A DNA stretch of 27,153 nt, taken from contig DASRII010000407.1 of assembly GCA_035650075.1 (NCBI GenBank), positions 1 through 27,153 on the forward strand. Reading direction: 5' to 3'. Made by a program: the position numbers and the translations under genes. Numbering within the stretch: the stretch's first letter is position 1; every line of letters begins with the position of its first letter. This document shows, in pieces, positions 6,109 to 13,557 of the stretch. The notes under the pieces are model-generated. The model did no database searches. It saw nothing but the letters and a program-made list of their open reading frames with translations, and was not told where the DNA came from. This DNA is from DASSUC01 sp035650075 (GTDB lineage Bacteria; Actinomycetota; Actinomycetes; Mycobacteriales; Micromonosporaceae).

Positions 6109-6486
6109 GTGCCAGCATCCGAGCGCGCCCGAGAGCTCGCGCTGGCGGCCGCCCAGGCCGCAGCCGACAAGAAGGCCCAGGACATCGTCATCCTCGACGT
6201 AGCCGATCAGCTCGTGATCACCGACGCTTTCGTGGTCGCCTCGGCGCCCAACGAGCGCCAGGTGCTCGCGATCGTCGACGCGATCGAGGAGCGGCTGCTC
6301 GCTCTGCCGGAGCGGGCGAAGCCGGTACGGCGTGAGGGCGAGCGGGGCGGTCGCTGGGTGCTGCTCGACTACGTCGACGTCGTCATCCACGTGCAACACA
6401 GCGAGGAGCGCGAGTACTACGCGCTCGACCGGCTGTGGAAGGACGTCCCGACGATCCCGTTCGTCGACCGCGATCTGGTCGCGTGA
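6109..6486 (+). CDS. rsfS: ribosome silencing factor RsfS
   Basis: RsfS (DUF143/Iojap family, 125 residues) binds ribosomal protein L14 on the 50S subunit and blocks subunit joining when nutrients are limiting. The core is present: KAQDIVILDVADQLVITDAF, then SAPNERQVLAI, GGRWVLLDYVDVVIHV and the ending EREYYALDRLW. The GTG at 6109 is chosen because GGAGGGAG (6097-6104) precedes it and because the family starts a short helix before the core. The stop codon overlaps a possible GTG start of the next gene (GTGA at 6483-6486), indicating coupling. nadD precedes it by 103 bases. Confidence 0.95.
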   Translation: MPASERARELALAAAQAAADKKAQDIVILDVADQLVITDAFVVASAPNERQVLAIVDAIEERLLALPERAKPVRREGERGGRWVLLDYVDVVIHVQHSEEREYYALDRLWKDVPTIPFVDRDLVA

Positions 6487-6503
6487 GCGCAGCGGGAGCC
6501 GGC

Positions 6504-7136
6504 ATGGCCCGGTTGATCGTATGGCGGCACGGTGAGTCGGAGTGGAATGCCGTCGCACGATTCCAGGGACAGACCGACACCAACCTGACCGCGCTCGGCC
6601 GGCAGCAGGCCGCGGTCGCGGCGGCCCAGCTCAGCAAGCTCGAGCCCGTGGCGATCGTCAGCAGCGACCTGCGCCGCGCCGCCGATACAGCGGCCGCACT
6701 GGCGGCGTCGACGGGGCTCGAGGTCGTCCTGGACCCGAGGCTGCGGGAGCGGCACTTCGGCCAATGGCAGGGGAAGACTCTCAGCGAGATCGAGGCCACG
6801 TGGCCGATGGAGTTCGCCGGCTGGCGGGTGGGTGAGCCGGTGCTCGGCTGCGGTGTCGAGCACCTGGAGGACCTGGGCAAACGCACGGCGGCGGCGCTGC
6901 GTGAGGCCGCCGACCGGGCGCCGGGCAGCACGGTCGTCGTCGTCACCCACGGTGCGGCGGCGCGCGAAGGCTGTGGTGCCTTGCTCGGCTGGCCGGACCA
7001 CGTGCGCCGAACTCTGGCCACCCTCCGCAACTGCCGCTGGACCGAGCTTCGCACCGATCCGGTCCGCGGGTGGGTGCTGCATGCACACAACGTCGGCTCG
7101 GGTGGAACCGCCGGGGCGGGTGTAGCGTCCGAGTGA
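6504..7136 (+). CDS. histidine phosphatase, GpgP-like
   Basis: A 210-residue member of the phosphoglycerate mutase-like histidine phosphatase family. The catalytic RHGESEWN motif near the N-terminus, IVSSDLRRAADTA, RLRERHFGQWQG and the second histidine in VVTHGAAARE are all present. Its position directly after nadD and rsfS matches mycobacterial Rv2419c (GpgP, glucosyl-3-phosphoglycerate phosphatase), and the QGQ.D and DLRRA..TA segments resemble it. That assignment is inferred from context; another phospho-substrate is possible. The ATG at 6504 follows GGGAG at suitable distance. A GTG at 6483 overlapping the rsfS stop is an alternative that adds seven residues. Confidence 0.9.
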   Translation: MARLIVWRHGESEWNAVARFQGQTDTNLTALGRQQAAVAAAQLSKLEPVAIVSSDLRRAADTAAALAASTGLEVVLDPRLRERHFGQWQGKTLSEIEATWPMEFAGWRVGEPVLGCGVEHLEDLGKRTAAALREAADRAPGSTVVVVTHGAAAREGCGALLGWPDHVRRTLATLRNCRWTELRTDPVRGWVLHAHNVGSGGTAGAGVASE

Positions 7137-7137
7137 C

Positions 7138-7554
7138 ATGAGTACGCGTCGTACACCACTCGTGGCCGTACTCGGTGCTGTGCTCACCGGGTTCCTGCTC
7201 GCCGGCTGCGCCGTCGAGTCGGACGGAACCGGTGCGCAGCCGAGCGACCCGACGTCGGGAGGTTCGGTGACTTCTCCGCCTGTCGAGCCCACACCCAACC
7301 CGCCGTCGCGGGTACCGCCCACGTCACCGCCCGCCGGACAGATGACGCTGACCGGGATGGTGGAGATGCTGGACATCGAGGGCGGGTGCCTCGTGCTGCG
7401 GGTCGGCCCCGATACCTACGAGCTGACGGGCGGCGATCGGCAGGTGCTGACGCCCGGCAACCGGGTCACCGTCGAGGGTCGGGTGATGCAGGGCTTCGCC
7501 TCGATCTGCCAGGTAGGTCCCATCTTCGAGGTGACCTCGGCGCGACGCGCCTGA
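7138..7554 (+). CDS. secreted lipoprotein of unknown function
   Basis: A 138-residue predicted lipoprotein. The N-terminus has basic residues (MSTRRT), a hydrophobic stretch and the lipobox LAGC at 21-24, so Cys24 should be lipidated and the protein anchored outside the membrane. A Ser/Pro/Thr-rich linker (about 25-65) leads to a C-terminal domain of about 70 residues that looks like a small beta-barrel of the OB-fold type (LTGMVEMLDIEGGCLVLRVG, then NRVTVEGRV). The family is not recognised with confidence. The ATG directly follows the phosphatase stop at 7136. TAGCGT ends nine bases before the ATG, so it may also have its own nearly leaderless promoter. Confidence 0.85.
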   Translation: MSTRRTPLVAVLGAVLTGFLLAGCAVESDGTGAQPSDPTSGGSVTSPPVEPTPNPPSRVPPTSPPAGQMTLTGMVEMLDIEGGCLVLRVGPDTYELTGGDRQVLTPGNRVTVEGRVMQGFASICQVGPIFEVTSARRA

Positions 7555-7563
7555 CGGGTCCGC

Positions 7564-7569
7564 TACCGT
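7564..7569 (+). promoter_or_regulatory. -10 element for leaderless degV
   Basis: TACCGT matches TANNNT and ends seven bases before the degV ATG, so transcription would start at or beside the start codon. No purine-rich ribosome-binding site is present in the 22-base gap. Confidence 0.5.
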
Positions 7570-7576
7570 TCGGCCA

Positions 7577-8425
7577 ATGACGGTTGCGGTCGTCACCGAC
7601 TCCACTGCGTACTTGCCCGACGATGTTGCGATGGCGCATGCCGTGACGGTGGTGCCCCTCGTTGTCGTCATCAACGACGGCGAGGGCCGGGAGGGGATCG
7701 AGGTCACGCCGTCGGACGTGGCCAAGGCACTCAACGCCCGGCGAGTCGTCGTGACCACCTCGCGGCCTGCGCCCTCGGCTTTCGAAGCGGCGTACCGCGG
7801 CCTGCTCGACGCCGGCGCGACCGGAATCGTGTCCGTGCACCTGTCCCGTGAGCTGTCCGGCACCCTCGAGGCGGCGGTCCTGGCCGCCGCGGGCTTCGCG
7901 GACAAGGTGACGGTCGTCGACTCCCGAGGGACCGCGATGGGCCTGGGCTTTCCGACCCTCCAGGCCGCGGCCGCCGCGGCCTCGGGACAAGACCTGGCGG
8001 GGGTACGCGAGGCCGCGCTCGCCGCCATCGATCGCATCACCACGCTGTTCTACGTGGACACACTCGAGTACCTCCGCCGCGGCGGGCGGATCGGGGCCGC
8101 GTCGGCCCTGCTCGGTACTGCGTTGTCGGTCAAGCCGATCCTGTCCTTCACCGACGGTGCGATCGAGTTGCGGGAGAAGGTACGTACCGCCAGCCGGGCA
8201 CTCGGCCGGCTCGTGGACCTCGCTGTCGAATCCGCCGAAGAGTCCGATGTGGACGTTGCCGTACACCACCTCGGTTCACCGGAACGGGCCGCGCAGCTGT
8301 TGGAAACGCTCGCCGAGCGGCTCGGTTCCCGGCTGCGTGACCAGTACGTTTCCGAGATCGGTGCGGCGGTCGCGGCGCATGTGGGGCCGGGCTTCGCGGG
8401 CATCGTCGTACACCGCCGTCCATAG
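7577..8425 (+). CDS. DegV family fatty-acid-binding protein
   Basis: DegV-type proteins (282 residues here) bind a fatty acid and, in the FakB subgroup, present it to a fatty acid kinase. The family blocks appear in order: VVTDSTAYLP at the N-terminus, VVTTSRPAPSAF, VSVHLSRELSGTLEAA, TVVDSRGTAMG, FYVDTLEYLRRGGRIG and a C-terminal IVVHRRP. The length is standard. It lies in the same place as the mycobacterial DegV gene Rv2417c, between the nadD-rsfS-phosphatase group and comEA. No FakA kinase gene is in the window, so the partner cannot be named. Confidence 0.93.
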   Translation: MTVAVVTDSTAYLPDDVAMAHAVTVVPLVVVINDGEGREGIEVTPSDVAKALNARRVVVTTSRPAPSAFEAAYRGLLDAGATGIVSVHLSRELSGTLEAAVLAAAGFADKVTVVDSRGTAMGLGFPTLQAAAAAASGQDLAGVREAALAAIDRITTLFYVDTLEYLRRGGRIGAASALLGTALSVKPILSFTDGAIELREKVRTASRALGRLVDLAVESAEESDVDVAVHHLGSPERAAQLLETLAERLGSRLRDQYVSEIGAAVAAHVGPGFAGIVVHRRP

Positions 8426-8451
8426 CAGATCGACGGGCTTCGCGGAAGTTC

Positions 8452-8478
8452 GTCCACAGCCCCCTCCTCTGTCCACAG
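8452..8478 (+). repeat. GTCCACAG direct repeat upstream of comEA
   Basis: GTCCACAG occurs at 8452-8459 and again at 8471-8478, start to start 19 bases, close to two helical turns. The pair lies 53-79 bases before comEA. Each copy differs by one base from the actinobacterial DnaA box TTGTCCACA when extended one base left. It may be an operator; no partner is known. Confidence 0.4.
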
Positions 8479-8484
8479 GGGAGG
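8463..8484 (+). terminator. hairpin after degV
   Basis: CCTCCTCTG (8463-8471) pairs with CAGGGGAGG (8476-8484) around TCCA with one T-G pair. It lies 37 bases after the degV stop and could end that transcript, though there is no T tract and it overlaps the second GTCCACAG copy. Confidence 0.4.
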
Positions 8485-8517
8485 CCTCGGCCGCGGCGCG
8501 GCGAACCCGGACCGGCC

Positions 8518-8523
8518 TACGGT
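8518..8523 (+). promoter_or_regulatory. -10 element for leaderless comEA
   Basis: TACGGT ends exactly seven bases before the comEA ATG, the spacing expected if transcription starts at the A of ATG. No ribosome-binding site precedes the gene. Confidence 0.5.
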
Positions 8524-8530
8524 CGCCGCC

Positions 8531-9403
8531 ATGGGGGAGCGACCTGAGCAGGATCCCGACGCCGCAGCCGTACACCGGCGCCTGGCTCAGGTGCTGCGAC
8601 CCGGCACATCTCCAGCGGTCCCTCCCGAGCCGGAGGTGTCGTTGCTGTCGGACGCCCTCGACCTGCCTGCGGGGCCGCGACCGCAGGCGCCGACGCCGGA
8701 CCCCTCGACGTCGATCGACGGGCCTTTCCTGTCCGACGCCCCCTACCCGCTCCCGGCCTCACGTCCAACCGCGCGTGAGGCCGGGAGCGAGGTGGCTCCG
8801 CCAGTGCCCCGCCTCGCGATCGCCGCGTTCGATCCCGGCCGGCGCGGGCTCAAGGCACTGGCCGCGGTGACGGTGGCGGTGATCGCCATCGCGGGTCTGA
8901 TCACCTGGTACGCGAGGCCGCACCCCGAGCTCGTCGACGGTCCTGCCCTGCTGCCGTCGGCCGATGGCGTCGCGGTCACCGAGCATTCACTGGTGGTGGC
9001 CGTGGCCGGCCGGGTTCGCCGCCCGGGTCTCGTCGAGTTGCCGGCCGGTGCCCGGGTCGCCGATGCCATCGAGGCCGCCGGTGGTGCGCTGCCCGGTACC
9101 GATCTGTCGTTCATCAACCTGGCGCGGAAGGTCACCGACGGCGAGCTGATCGTCGTCGGGTTGACGCCTCCGGCGGGTGCGGGTGCCGACGCCGGTCCCG
9201 GCGCACCGGGCGGCCTGATCAACCTCAACTCCGCGACGCTGGCTCAGTTGGACACGCTGCCCGGCGTCGGTCCGGTGCTCGCCCAGCGGATCGTCGACTA
9301 CCGGACGAAGCATGGCGGGTTCCGCACGGTGGCCGAGTTGCGTCAGGTCGACGGCGTCGGCGACGCGCGGTACGAGCAGTTGAAGAGCCTGGTGACGGTA
9401 TGA
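8531..9403 (+). CDS. comEA: ComEA-family DNA-binding protein
   Basis: ComEA is the membrane-anchored receptor that binds incoming double-stranded DNA outside the cell during uptake. This 290-residue protein has a proline-rich cytoplasmic N-terminus (1-100), one membrane helix (about 108-127), an SLBB-type domain (about 154-210) and a C-terminal helix-hairpin-helix DNA-binding domain (228-290) containing LINLNSATLAQLDTLPGVGP and VDGVGDARY. The long N-terminal region is typical of actinobacterial versions. Its stop overlaps the comEC ATG (ATGA at 9400-9403), so translation is coupled. A leaderless start at 8531 is suggested by the -10 hexamer upstream. Confidence 0.93.
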   Translation: MGERPEQDPDAAAVHRRLAQVLRPGTSPAVPPEPEVSLLSDALDLPAGPRPQAPTPDPSTSIDGPFLSDAPYPLPASRPTAREAGSEVAPPVPRLAIAAFDPGRRGLKALAAVTVAVIAIAGLITWYARPHPELVDGPALLPSADGVAVTEHSLVVAVAGRVRRPGLVELPAGARVADAIEAAGGALPGTDLSFINLARKVTDGELIVVGLTPPAGAGADAGPGAPGGLINLNSATLAQLDTLPGVGPVLAQRIVDYRTKHGGFRTVAELRQVDGVGDARYEQLKSLVTV

Positions 9404-11760
9404 CATCCGAAAGCGACTCCGTCGCCGAGCGCCCCGACCTGCGCCTGGCCGGGTTGGCGGTAGCCGCCTGGCTCTCGGCGTTGACGGTGCTGTACGCCGG
9501 TGCGACCTGGGGACTGGTCCTGGCCGGGCTGGCCGGGGTCGGTGCGCTGGCACTCGCCTGGCGACTGGGTCGCCGGCGGACCGTTGTCGGGTGGGTCAGC
9601 GTGGGCGTGCTGCTGGGCGTGGTCTGCGGCGCGACGGCGACCGCGGCCCGGGCCGCAGTCCGAGACACCCCGGTTATCGTCGACCTCGCTAGACGACACA
9701 TGCCCGTGCGGGCCGAACTGGTTCTGCGCGACGATCCCCGCGCCGCGGACGGGTCCCCGGGCAGCCCACCGCTGTACCTCGTCGCCGCCGACCTGCGCCG
9801 GCTCACCTGGTCGGGTGGGACGGTCGCGGTCGGGGTACGGCTGCTCGTGATGGCCATCGATCCCGGCTGGGCGGGTCTGCTGCCCGGGCAGCCGGTAGCG
9901 GCTACCGGGCGCCTCGCCCCGGCTCGCGGAGGCGACCTGCGCGCCGCTGTCCTGTCCGCCGACGGCGCACCCGACCTCCTCGGCGCACCACCGTGGCATC
10001 AACGGGCGGCCGGTAGCCTGCGAGCCGGCCTGCAGCGAGCCAGCGAACCGTTGCCCGACGAGCCGGGCGGTCTCCTGCCCGGGCTCGTCATCGGCGATAC
10101 GAGCCGGCTGGACGCCACTTTGGAAGAGGACTTCCGGACGACGGGCTTGACCCACCTGACGGCGGTCAGCGGCGCCAACTGCGCGATCGTGGTCGGGGCT
10201 CTGCTATTGCTCGCCCGGTGGGCGCGGGCCGGTCCGCGGCTGGCCGCGGCGTTGGGCATCGCCGGGCTGGTCGGCTTCGTCATCCTGGCCCGTCCCTCGC
10301 CCAGCGTCCTGCGGGCCGCGGTCATGGGTGGCCTCGCGCTGATCGCCCTGCTGTCGGCCCGGCACCGGGCCGCGGTGCCGGGACTGTGCGCCGCGATCAT
10401 CGTGCTGGTGGTCGTCGATCCCGAGCTGGCCGGCGATGCCGGGTTCGCACTGTCCGTCCTGGCTACGGGCGCACTGCTGCTCCTCGCTCCGCGTTGGCGG
10501 GACGCGTTGCGCCGCAACCGGGTACCGCCGGGGTTGGCCGAGGCGCTCGCCGTCCCCGCGGCCGCCCAGGTCGCCTGTGCCCCGGTGATCGCCGGCCTGT
10601 CCGGCAGTGTGTCGTTGGTGGCGGTCCCCGCCAACCTGGTCGCGGTACCGGCCGTGGCACCGGCGACCGTGCTGGGAGTGCTGGCCGCCGTGCTGTCTCC
10701 GCTGTGGCCGGGTGGCGCGGAGGCTCTGGCGTGGCTCGGCCAGTGGCCGGCGTGGTGGCTGGTGCTCGTCGCGCGGTACGGCGCACAGACGCCGTCCGGC
10801 GTCCTGCCGTGGCTCGCCGGACCGGTGGGAGGGCTGCTGCTCGCTGCCCTGCTCGTCGGCTTGCTGCGGGCCGGCCGGCACCCGGTCGTCCGGCGGCTCG
10901 TCGCAGTGGTCGCCGCGGCGGTCGTCGTAGCCGCGTTGCCGCTCCCGTTCACCGGTGGCGGTTGGCCGCCTCCGGGTTGGCTGGTCGTGGCCTGTGCGGT
11001 CGGGCAGGGCGACGCGGTGGTGCTGCCGGTGGCGGCCGGCCGGGCGATCGTCGTCGACACCGGGCCCGAGCCGGCAGCCGTCGACCGGTGCCTGCGGCGG
11101 CTGGGGGTCACCGCCGTACCGCTGTTGGTGATCAGCCACTTCCACGCCGACCACGTCGGCGGGATCAGCGGGGTGTTCCGGGGCAGGTGGGTCGGTGTGG
11201 TGGTGACACCGTTCTGGGCCGAGCCGCAGGCCGGGCGGGTGCTCGTGCACGAGGCCGCGGCGGCCCACGGGGTACGCGTCAGCGAACTGGCCGTCGGCAC
11301 GGCGTACGGCGCCGGCGACCTCCAGCTGACCGTGCTCGGCCCACCGTCCCGGATCACCGGTACGAGATCAGACGCCAACAACAACTCGCTCGTTCTTCGC
11401 ATTTCGGTTCACGGCGTGGTGCTCCTGCTGGCCGGCGACGCGGAAGGGGAGGAGCAGGCGGCGATCCTGGCGGCGTACGGGTCGGCGAACGTGCGGGCCG
11501 ATGTGCTCAAGGTGGCCCACCACGGCAGCGCGTACCAGGATCCGGCCTTCCTGGTCGCTGTCGCGCCCAGGATCGCGCTGGTGTCGGTGGGTGCGGATAA
11601 CCGGTACGGGCACCCGAATCCAGCGGTGCTCTCCTCGCTCGGTCGAGCGGGGGCGCGGGTGCTGCGTACCGACGTGGACGGTGACGTAGCGGCACTGACC
11701 ACGGACAACGGTCTCGCGGTCGCGGTACGGGGTGTCGAGCCGGGACGGCATCCACCGTGA
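9400..11760 (+). CDS. comEC: ComEC/Rec2 DNA-uptake channel protein
   Basis: ComEC is a polytopic membrane protein thought to form the channel for single-stranded DNA entry. The 786-residue product has N-terminal membrane helices and a soluble beta domain (about 100-200), the Competence domain with THLTAVSGANCAIVV and many hydrophobic helices (about 245-520), and a C-terminal metallo-beta-lactamase-type nuclease domain. SHFHADHVGG at 579-588 is the metal-binding motif, with LLAGDAEGEEQ and VLKVAHHGS further on; all the metal ligands appear intact. The start overlaps the comEA stop. Natural transformation is not usually reported for these actinobacteria, so the physiological role is open. Confidence 0.95.
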   Translation: MTSESDSVAERPDLRLAGLAVAAWLSALTVLYAGATWGLVLAGLAGVGALALAWRLGRRRTVVGWVSVGVLLGVVCGATATAARAAVRDTPVIVDLARRHMPVRAELVLRDDPRAADGSPGSPPLYLVAADLRRLTWSGGTVAVGVRLLVMAIDPGWAGLLPGQPVAATGRLAPARGGDLRAAVLSADGAPDLLGAPPWHQRAAGSLRAGLQRASEPLPDEPGGLLPGLVIGDTSRLDATLEEDFRTTGLTHLTAVSGANCAIVVGALLLLARWARAGPRLAAALGIAGLVGFVILARPSPSVLRAAVMGGLALIALLSARHRAAVPGLCAAIIVLVVVDPELAGDAGFALSVLATGALLLLAPRWRDALRRNRVPPGLAEALAVPAAAQVACAPVIAGLSGSVSLVAVPANLVAVPAVAPATVLGVLAAVLSPLWPGGAEALAWLGQWPAWWLVLVARYGAQTPSGVLPWLAGPVGGLLLAALLVGLLRAGRHPVVRRLVAVVAAAVVVAALPLPFTGGGWPPPGWLVVACAVGQGDAVVLPVAAGRAIVVDTGPEPAAVDRCLRRLGVTAVPLLVISHFHADHVGGISGVFRGRWVGVVVTPFWAEPQAGRVLVHEAAAAHGVRVSELAVGTAYGAGDLQLTVLGPPSRITGTRSDANNNSLVLRISVHGVVLLLAGDAEGEEQAAILAAYGSANVRADVLKVAHHGSAYQDPAFLVAVAPRIALVSVGADNRYGHPNPAVLSSLGRAGARVLRTDVDGDVAALTTDNGLAVAVRGVEPGRHPP

Positions 11761-11799
11761 ACGCCTTCTTGCCGATCGCCCACATGCAACGATGACGGC

Positions 11800-12774
11800 A
11801 TGACCCCGCCCCCGGTGCATGCGCTGAGCCTCGTGCTCGGTGACGAGGAGTTGCTCGTTGCCCGAGCTGTTGCCGACGCCATCGCGGCCGCCCGGGCCAT
11901 CGATCCGCAGAGCGATGTCCATGAGTTCGCGGCGGCGACGCTGGTACCCGGCGAGCTGACCGAGAGCCTCAGCCCGTCCCTGTTCGGCGACCGTCGGGTC
12001 ATCGTGATCTGGGATGGTCAGGACGCGAAGAAGGAGTTGGTGGCCGCGGTTCTGGCCTACGCACGGGATCCGGATCAGGACGTGAGCCTCGTGGTGACCT
12101 ATGCCGGAGGCGCGAAGGGCAAGGCGTTCGCCGACGGGCTGCGCGACGCGGGTGCGACCGTCATCTCGGCGGCCAGGTTGACCCGGCACCGCGAACGGAT
12201 CGAGTTCGTCCGAAACGAGGTCCGGCGGCTCGGTGGCAAGTGCCCGGAGGACGCGGCCGAGGCGCTCCTCGCGGCCGTGGGCAACGATCTGCGCGAGCTG
12301 GCGGCCGCCTGTTCGCAGCTGATGGCGGACACCGACAGCAAGATCACCGCCGAGTCGGTGGCCAGGTACTACCGCGGCCGGGCGGAGGTCAGCGGCTTCA
12401 CGGTCGCCGACGCCGCGATGGTAGGTGACGTACCGGGAGCGCTGGAGGCACTGCGCTGGGCATTACACGTTGGGGTGGATCCGGTGCCGATCGCCGATGC
12501 GATCGCCGACGGCGTCCGTACTGTGGCGCGCGTGGCGTCCGCTGGGCGCGGAAACGCGTACCAGCTCGCCAGCACGCTCGGGATGCCGGCGTGGAAGATC
12601 GAACGTGCCCAGCGGCAGGCTCGTGGCTGGACGGCGGAGGCACTGGTCGAGGCGATGCGGGCGGCCGCGGTGTGCAACGCCGAGGTCAAGGGCGCATCGG
12701 ACGACCGGGGGTACGCCCTCGAGCGCGCTGTCGTCGCCGTAGCGGCGGCCCGGCAGGGAGGCGGGCGAGGATGA
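11800..12774 (+). CDS. holA: DNA polymerase III subunit delta
   Basis: HolA (delta) opens the beta sliding clamp within the clamp-loader complex. The 324-residue protein begins with the delta-type LVLGDEELLVARAVADAI segment, continues with LFGDRRVIVIWDGQD and VTYAGGAKGKAFADGL, and ends with helical domains containing GNDLRELAAACSQL and YQLASTLGMPAWKIERAQRQ. The ATG at 11800 is chosen because AACGAT ends six bases upstream, suggesting a leaderless start, and the conserved N-terminus follows at once. comEA-comEC-holA is the order I recall in mycobacteria. Its stop overlaps the ATG of the next gene (ATGA at 12771-12774). Confidence 0.93.
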   Translation: MTPPPVHALSLVLGDEELLVARAVADAIAAARAIDPQSDVHEFAAATLVPGELTESLSPSLFGDRRVIVIWDGQDAKKELVAAVLAYARDPDQDVSLVVTYAGGAKGKAFADGLRDAGATVISAARLTRHRERIEFVRNEVRRLGGKCPEDAAEALLAAVGNDLRELAAACSQLMADTDSKITAESVARYYRGRAEVSGFTVADAAMVGDVPGALEALRWALHVGVDPVPIADAIADGVRTVARVASAGRGNAYQLASTLGMPAWKIERAQRQARGWTAEALVEAMRAAAVCNAEVKGASDDRGYALERAVVAVAAARQGGGRG

Positions 12775-13109
12775 CGAGACAGATCCGTTCCCGGCGAGCG
12801 GTACCGGTGCGGCCCAGACCGCTCTACGCCCGGGTGCTCGGCCTGCAGTACATCACCCTGAGCGGTTCGCTCTGTTTTCTGTTCTTCGAGGGCACGATCG
12901 CCCTCGGGGTGCTGCTCGCCCTCGCCGAGCTGGTGAGCTGGTGGGCGGTACTCGTGCTGCCGCTCGCGGTGGCCGTCATGGTGAAGACCAACGACATCGT
13001 CGCGGGAGCCCTGGCCGGCCCGGCGGTCGCGGCCCGCAGGCGCGGCCCGACCAGGCAAGCGACGCCGCCGAGGAGCGTCGGCCGGGCGGTCGTCCGCGCG
13101 CGGATCTGA
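12771..13109 (+). CDS. small membrane protein of unknown function
   Basis: A 112-residue protein with a basic N-terminus (about 1-22), two hydrophobic segments (about 28-50 and 54-72) and a basic, arginine-rich C-terminal tail, so it is probably a two-helix inner membrane protein. No family is recognised. The start overlaps the holA stop by four bases (ATGA), which implies translational coupling. The GC3 is as high as in the neighbours, supporting real coding. A strong hairpin follows the stop codon. Whether it has any link to the replication gene before it is unknown. Confidence 0.75.
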   Translation: MTRQIRSRRAVPVRPRPLYARVLGLQYITLSGSLCFLFFEGTIALGVLLALAELVSWWAVLVLPLAVAVMVKTNDIVAGALAGPAVAARRRGPTRQATPPRSVGRAVVRARI

Positions 13110-13124
13110 GGCCCGGACACGATC

Positions 13125-13150
13125 GAGCCCGGATCGAACGATCCGGGCTC
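13125..13150. terminator. bidirectional terminator hairpin
   Basis: GAGCCCGGATC (13125-13135) pairs perfectly with GATCCGGGCTC (13140-13150) around a GAAC loop. It lies between the converging membrane-protein gene (ends 13109) and rpsT (ends 13171), so it can terminate both transcripts. It lacks a T tract. Confidence 0.75.
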
Positions 13151-13170
13151 ATCGACGTTGTGAGATGCGG

Positions 13171-13437
13171 TCAGGAAGCGAGAGCGCTCAGGCGCTTGGC
13201 GATCGCCGACTTGCGGTTCGCCGCCTGGTTCTTGTGAATGACGCCCTTGCTGACCGCCTTGTCGAGCTTCCGTGACGCCTCGCGCAGCAGCGCGCTAGCG
13301 CTCTCGACGTCACCGGTCTGCGTCGCCTCGTTGAACTTGCGGACAGCGGTCTTCAGCGACGACTTGACCGACTTGTTGCGCATGCGCCGCTTCTCGTTCT
13401 GCCGGTTGCGCTTGATCTGGGACTTGATGTTCGCCAC
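13171..13437 (-). CDS. rpsT: 30S ribosomal protein S20
   Basis: S20 (88 residues) binds 16S rRNA early in 30S assembly. The sequence is diagnostic: MANIKSQIKRNRQNEKRRM at the start, a basic helical middle (KSSLKTAVRKF) and the ending HKNQAANRKSAIAKRL. The frame is open for 34 more codons upstream, but the family always begins MANIKSQ, so the GTG at 13437 is the start; GAGG lies a few bases upstream. It is convergent with the holA unit, as I recall for mycobacteria, and has its own promoter. Confidence 0.97.
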   Translation of the reverse strand: MANIKSQIKRNRQNEKRRMRNKSVKSSLKTAVRKFNEATQTGDVESASALLREASRKLDKAVSKGVIHKNQAANRKSAIAKRLSALAS

Positions 13438-13520
13438 GCGACGGCCTCGTCCTGGTAGTTCGGGTTTGGTCTGGTCACAGAGCGCAGACGACCGCGTCAC
13501 CGGGTCGTCCGCGACGTGCC

Positions 13521-13550
13521 AGATTACCAGGGATGCCACGCCCCGGCCAA
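13521..13550 (-). promoter_or_regulatory. candidate rpsT promoter
   Basis: On the minus strand TTGGCC (13550-13545) and TAATCT (13526-13521) are separated by 18 bases, giving a leader of about 75 bases before rpsT. It lies just downstream of the kinase stop codon at 13558. Confidence 0.5.
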
Positions 13551-13557
13551 AGCGGCC

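Noticed and set aside
8450..8477. Possible replication origin based on DnaA-box-like sites
   Set aside because: Only two imperfect sites, no AT-rich unwinding region and no dnaA or dnaN nearby.
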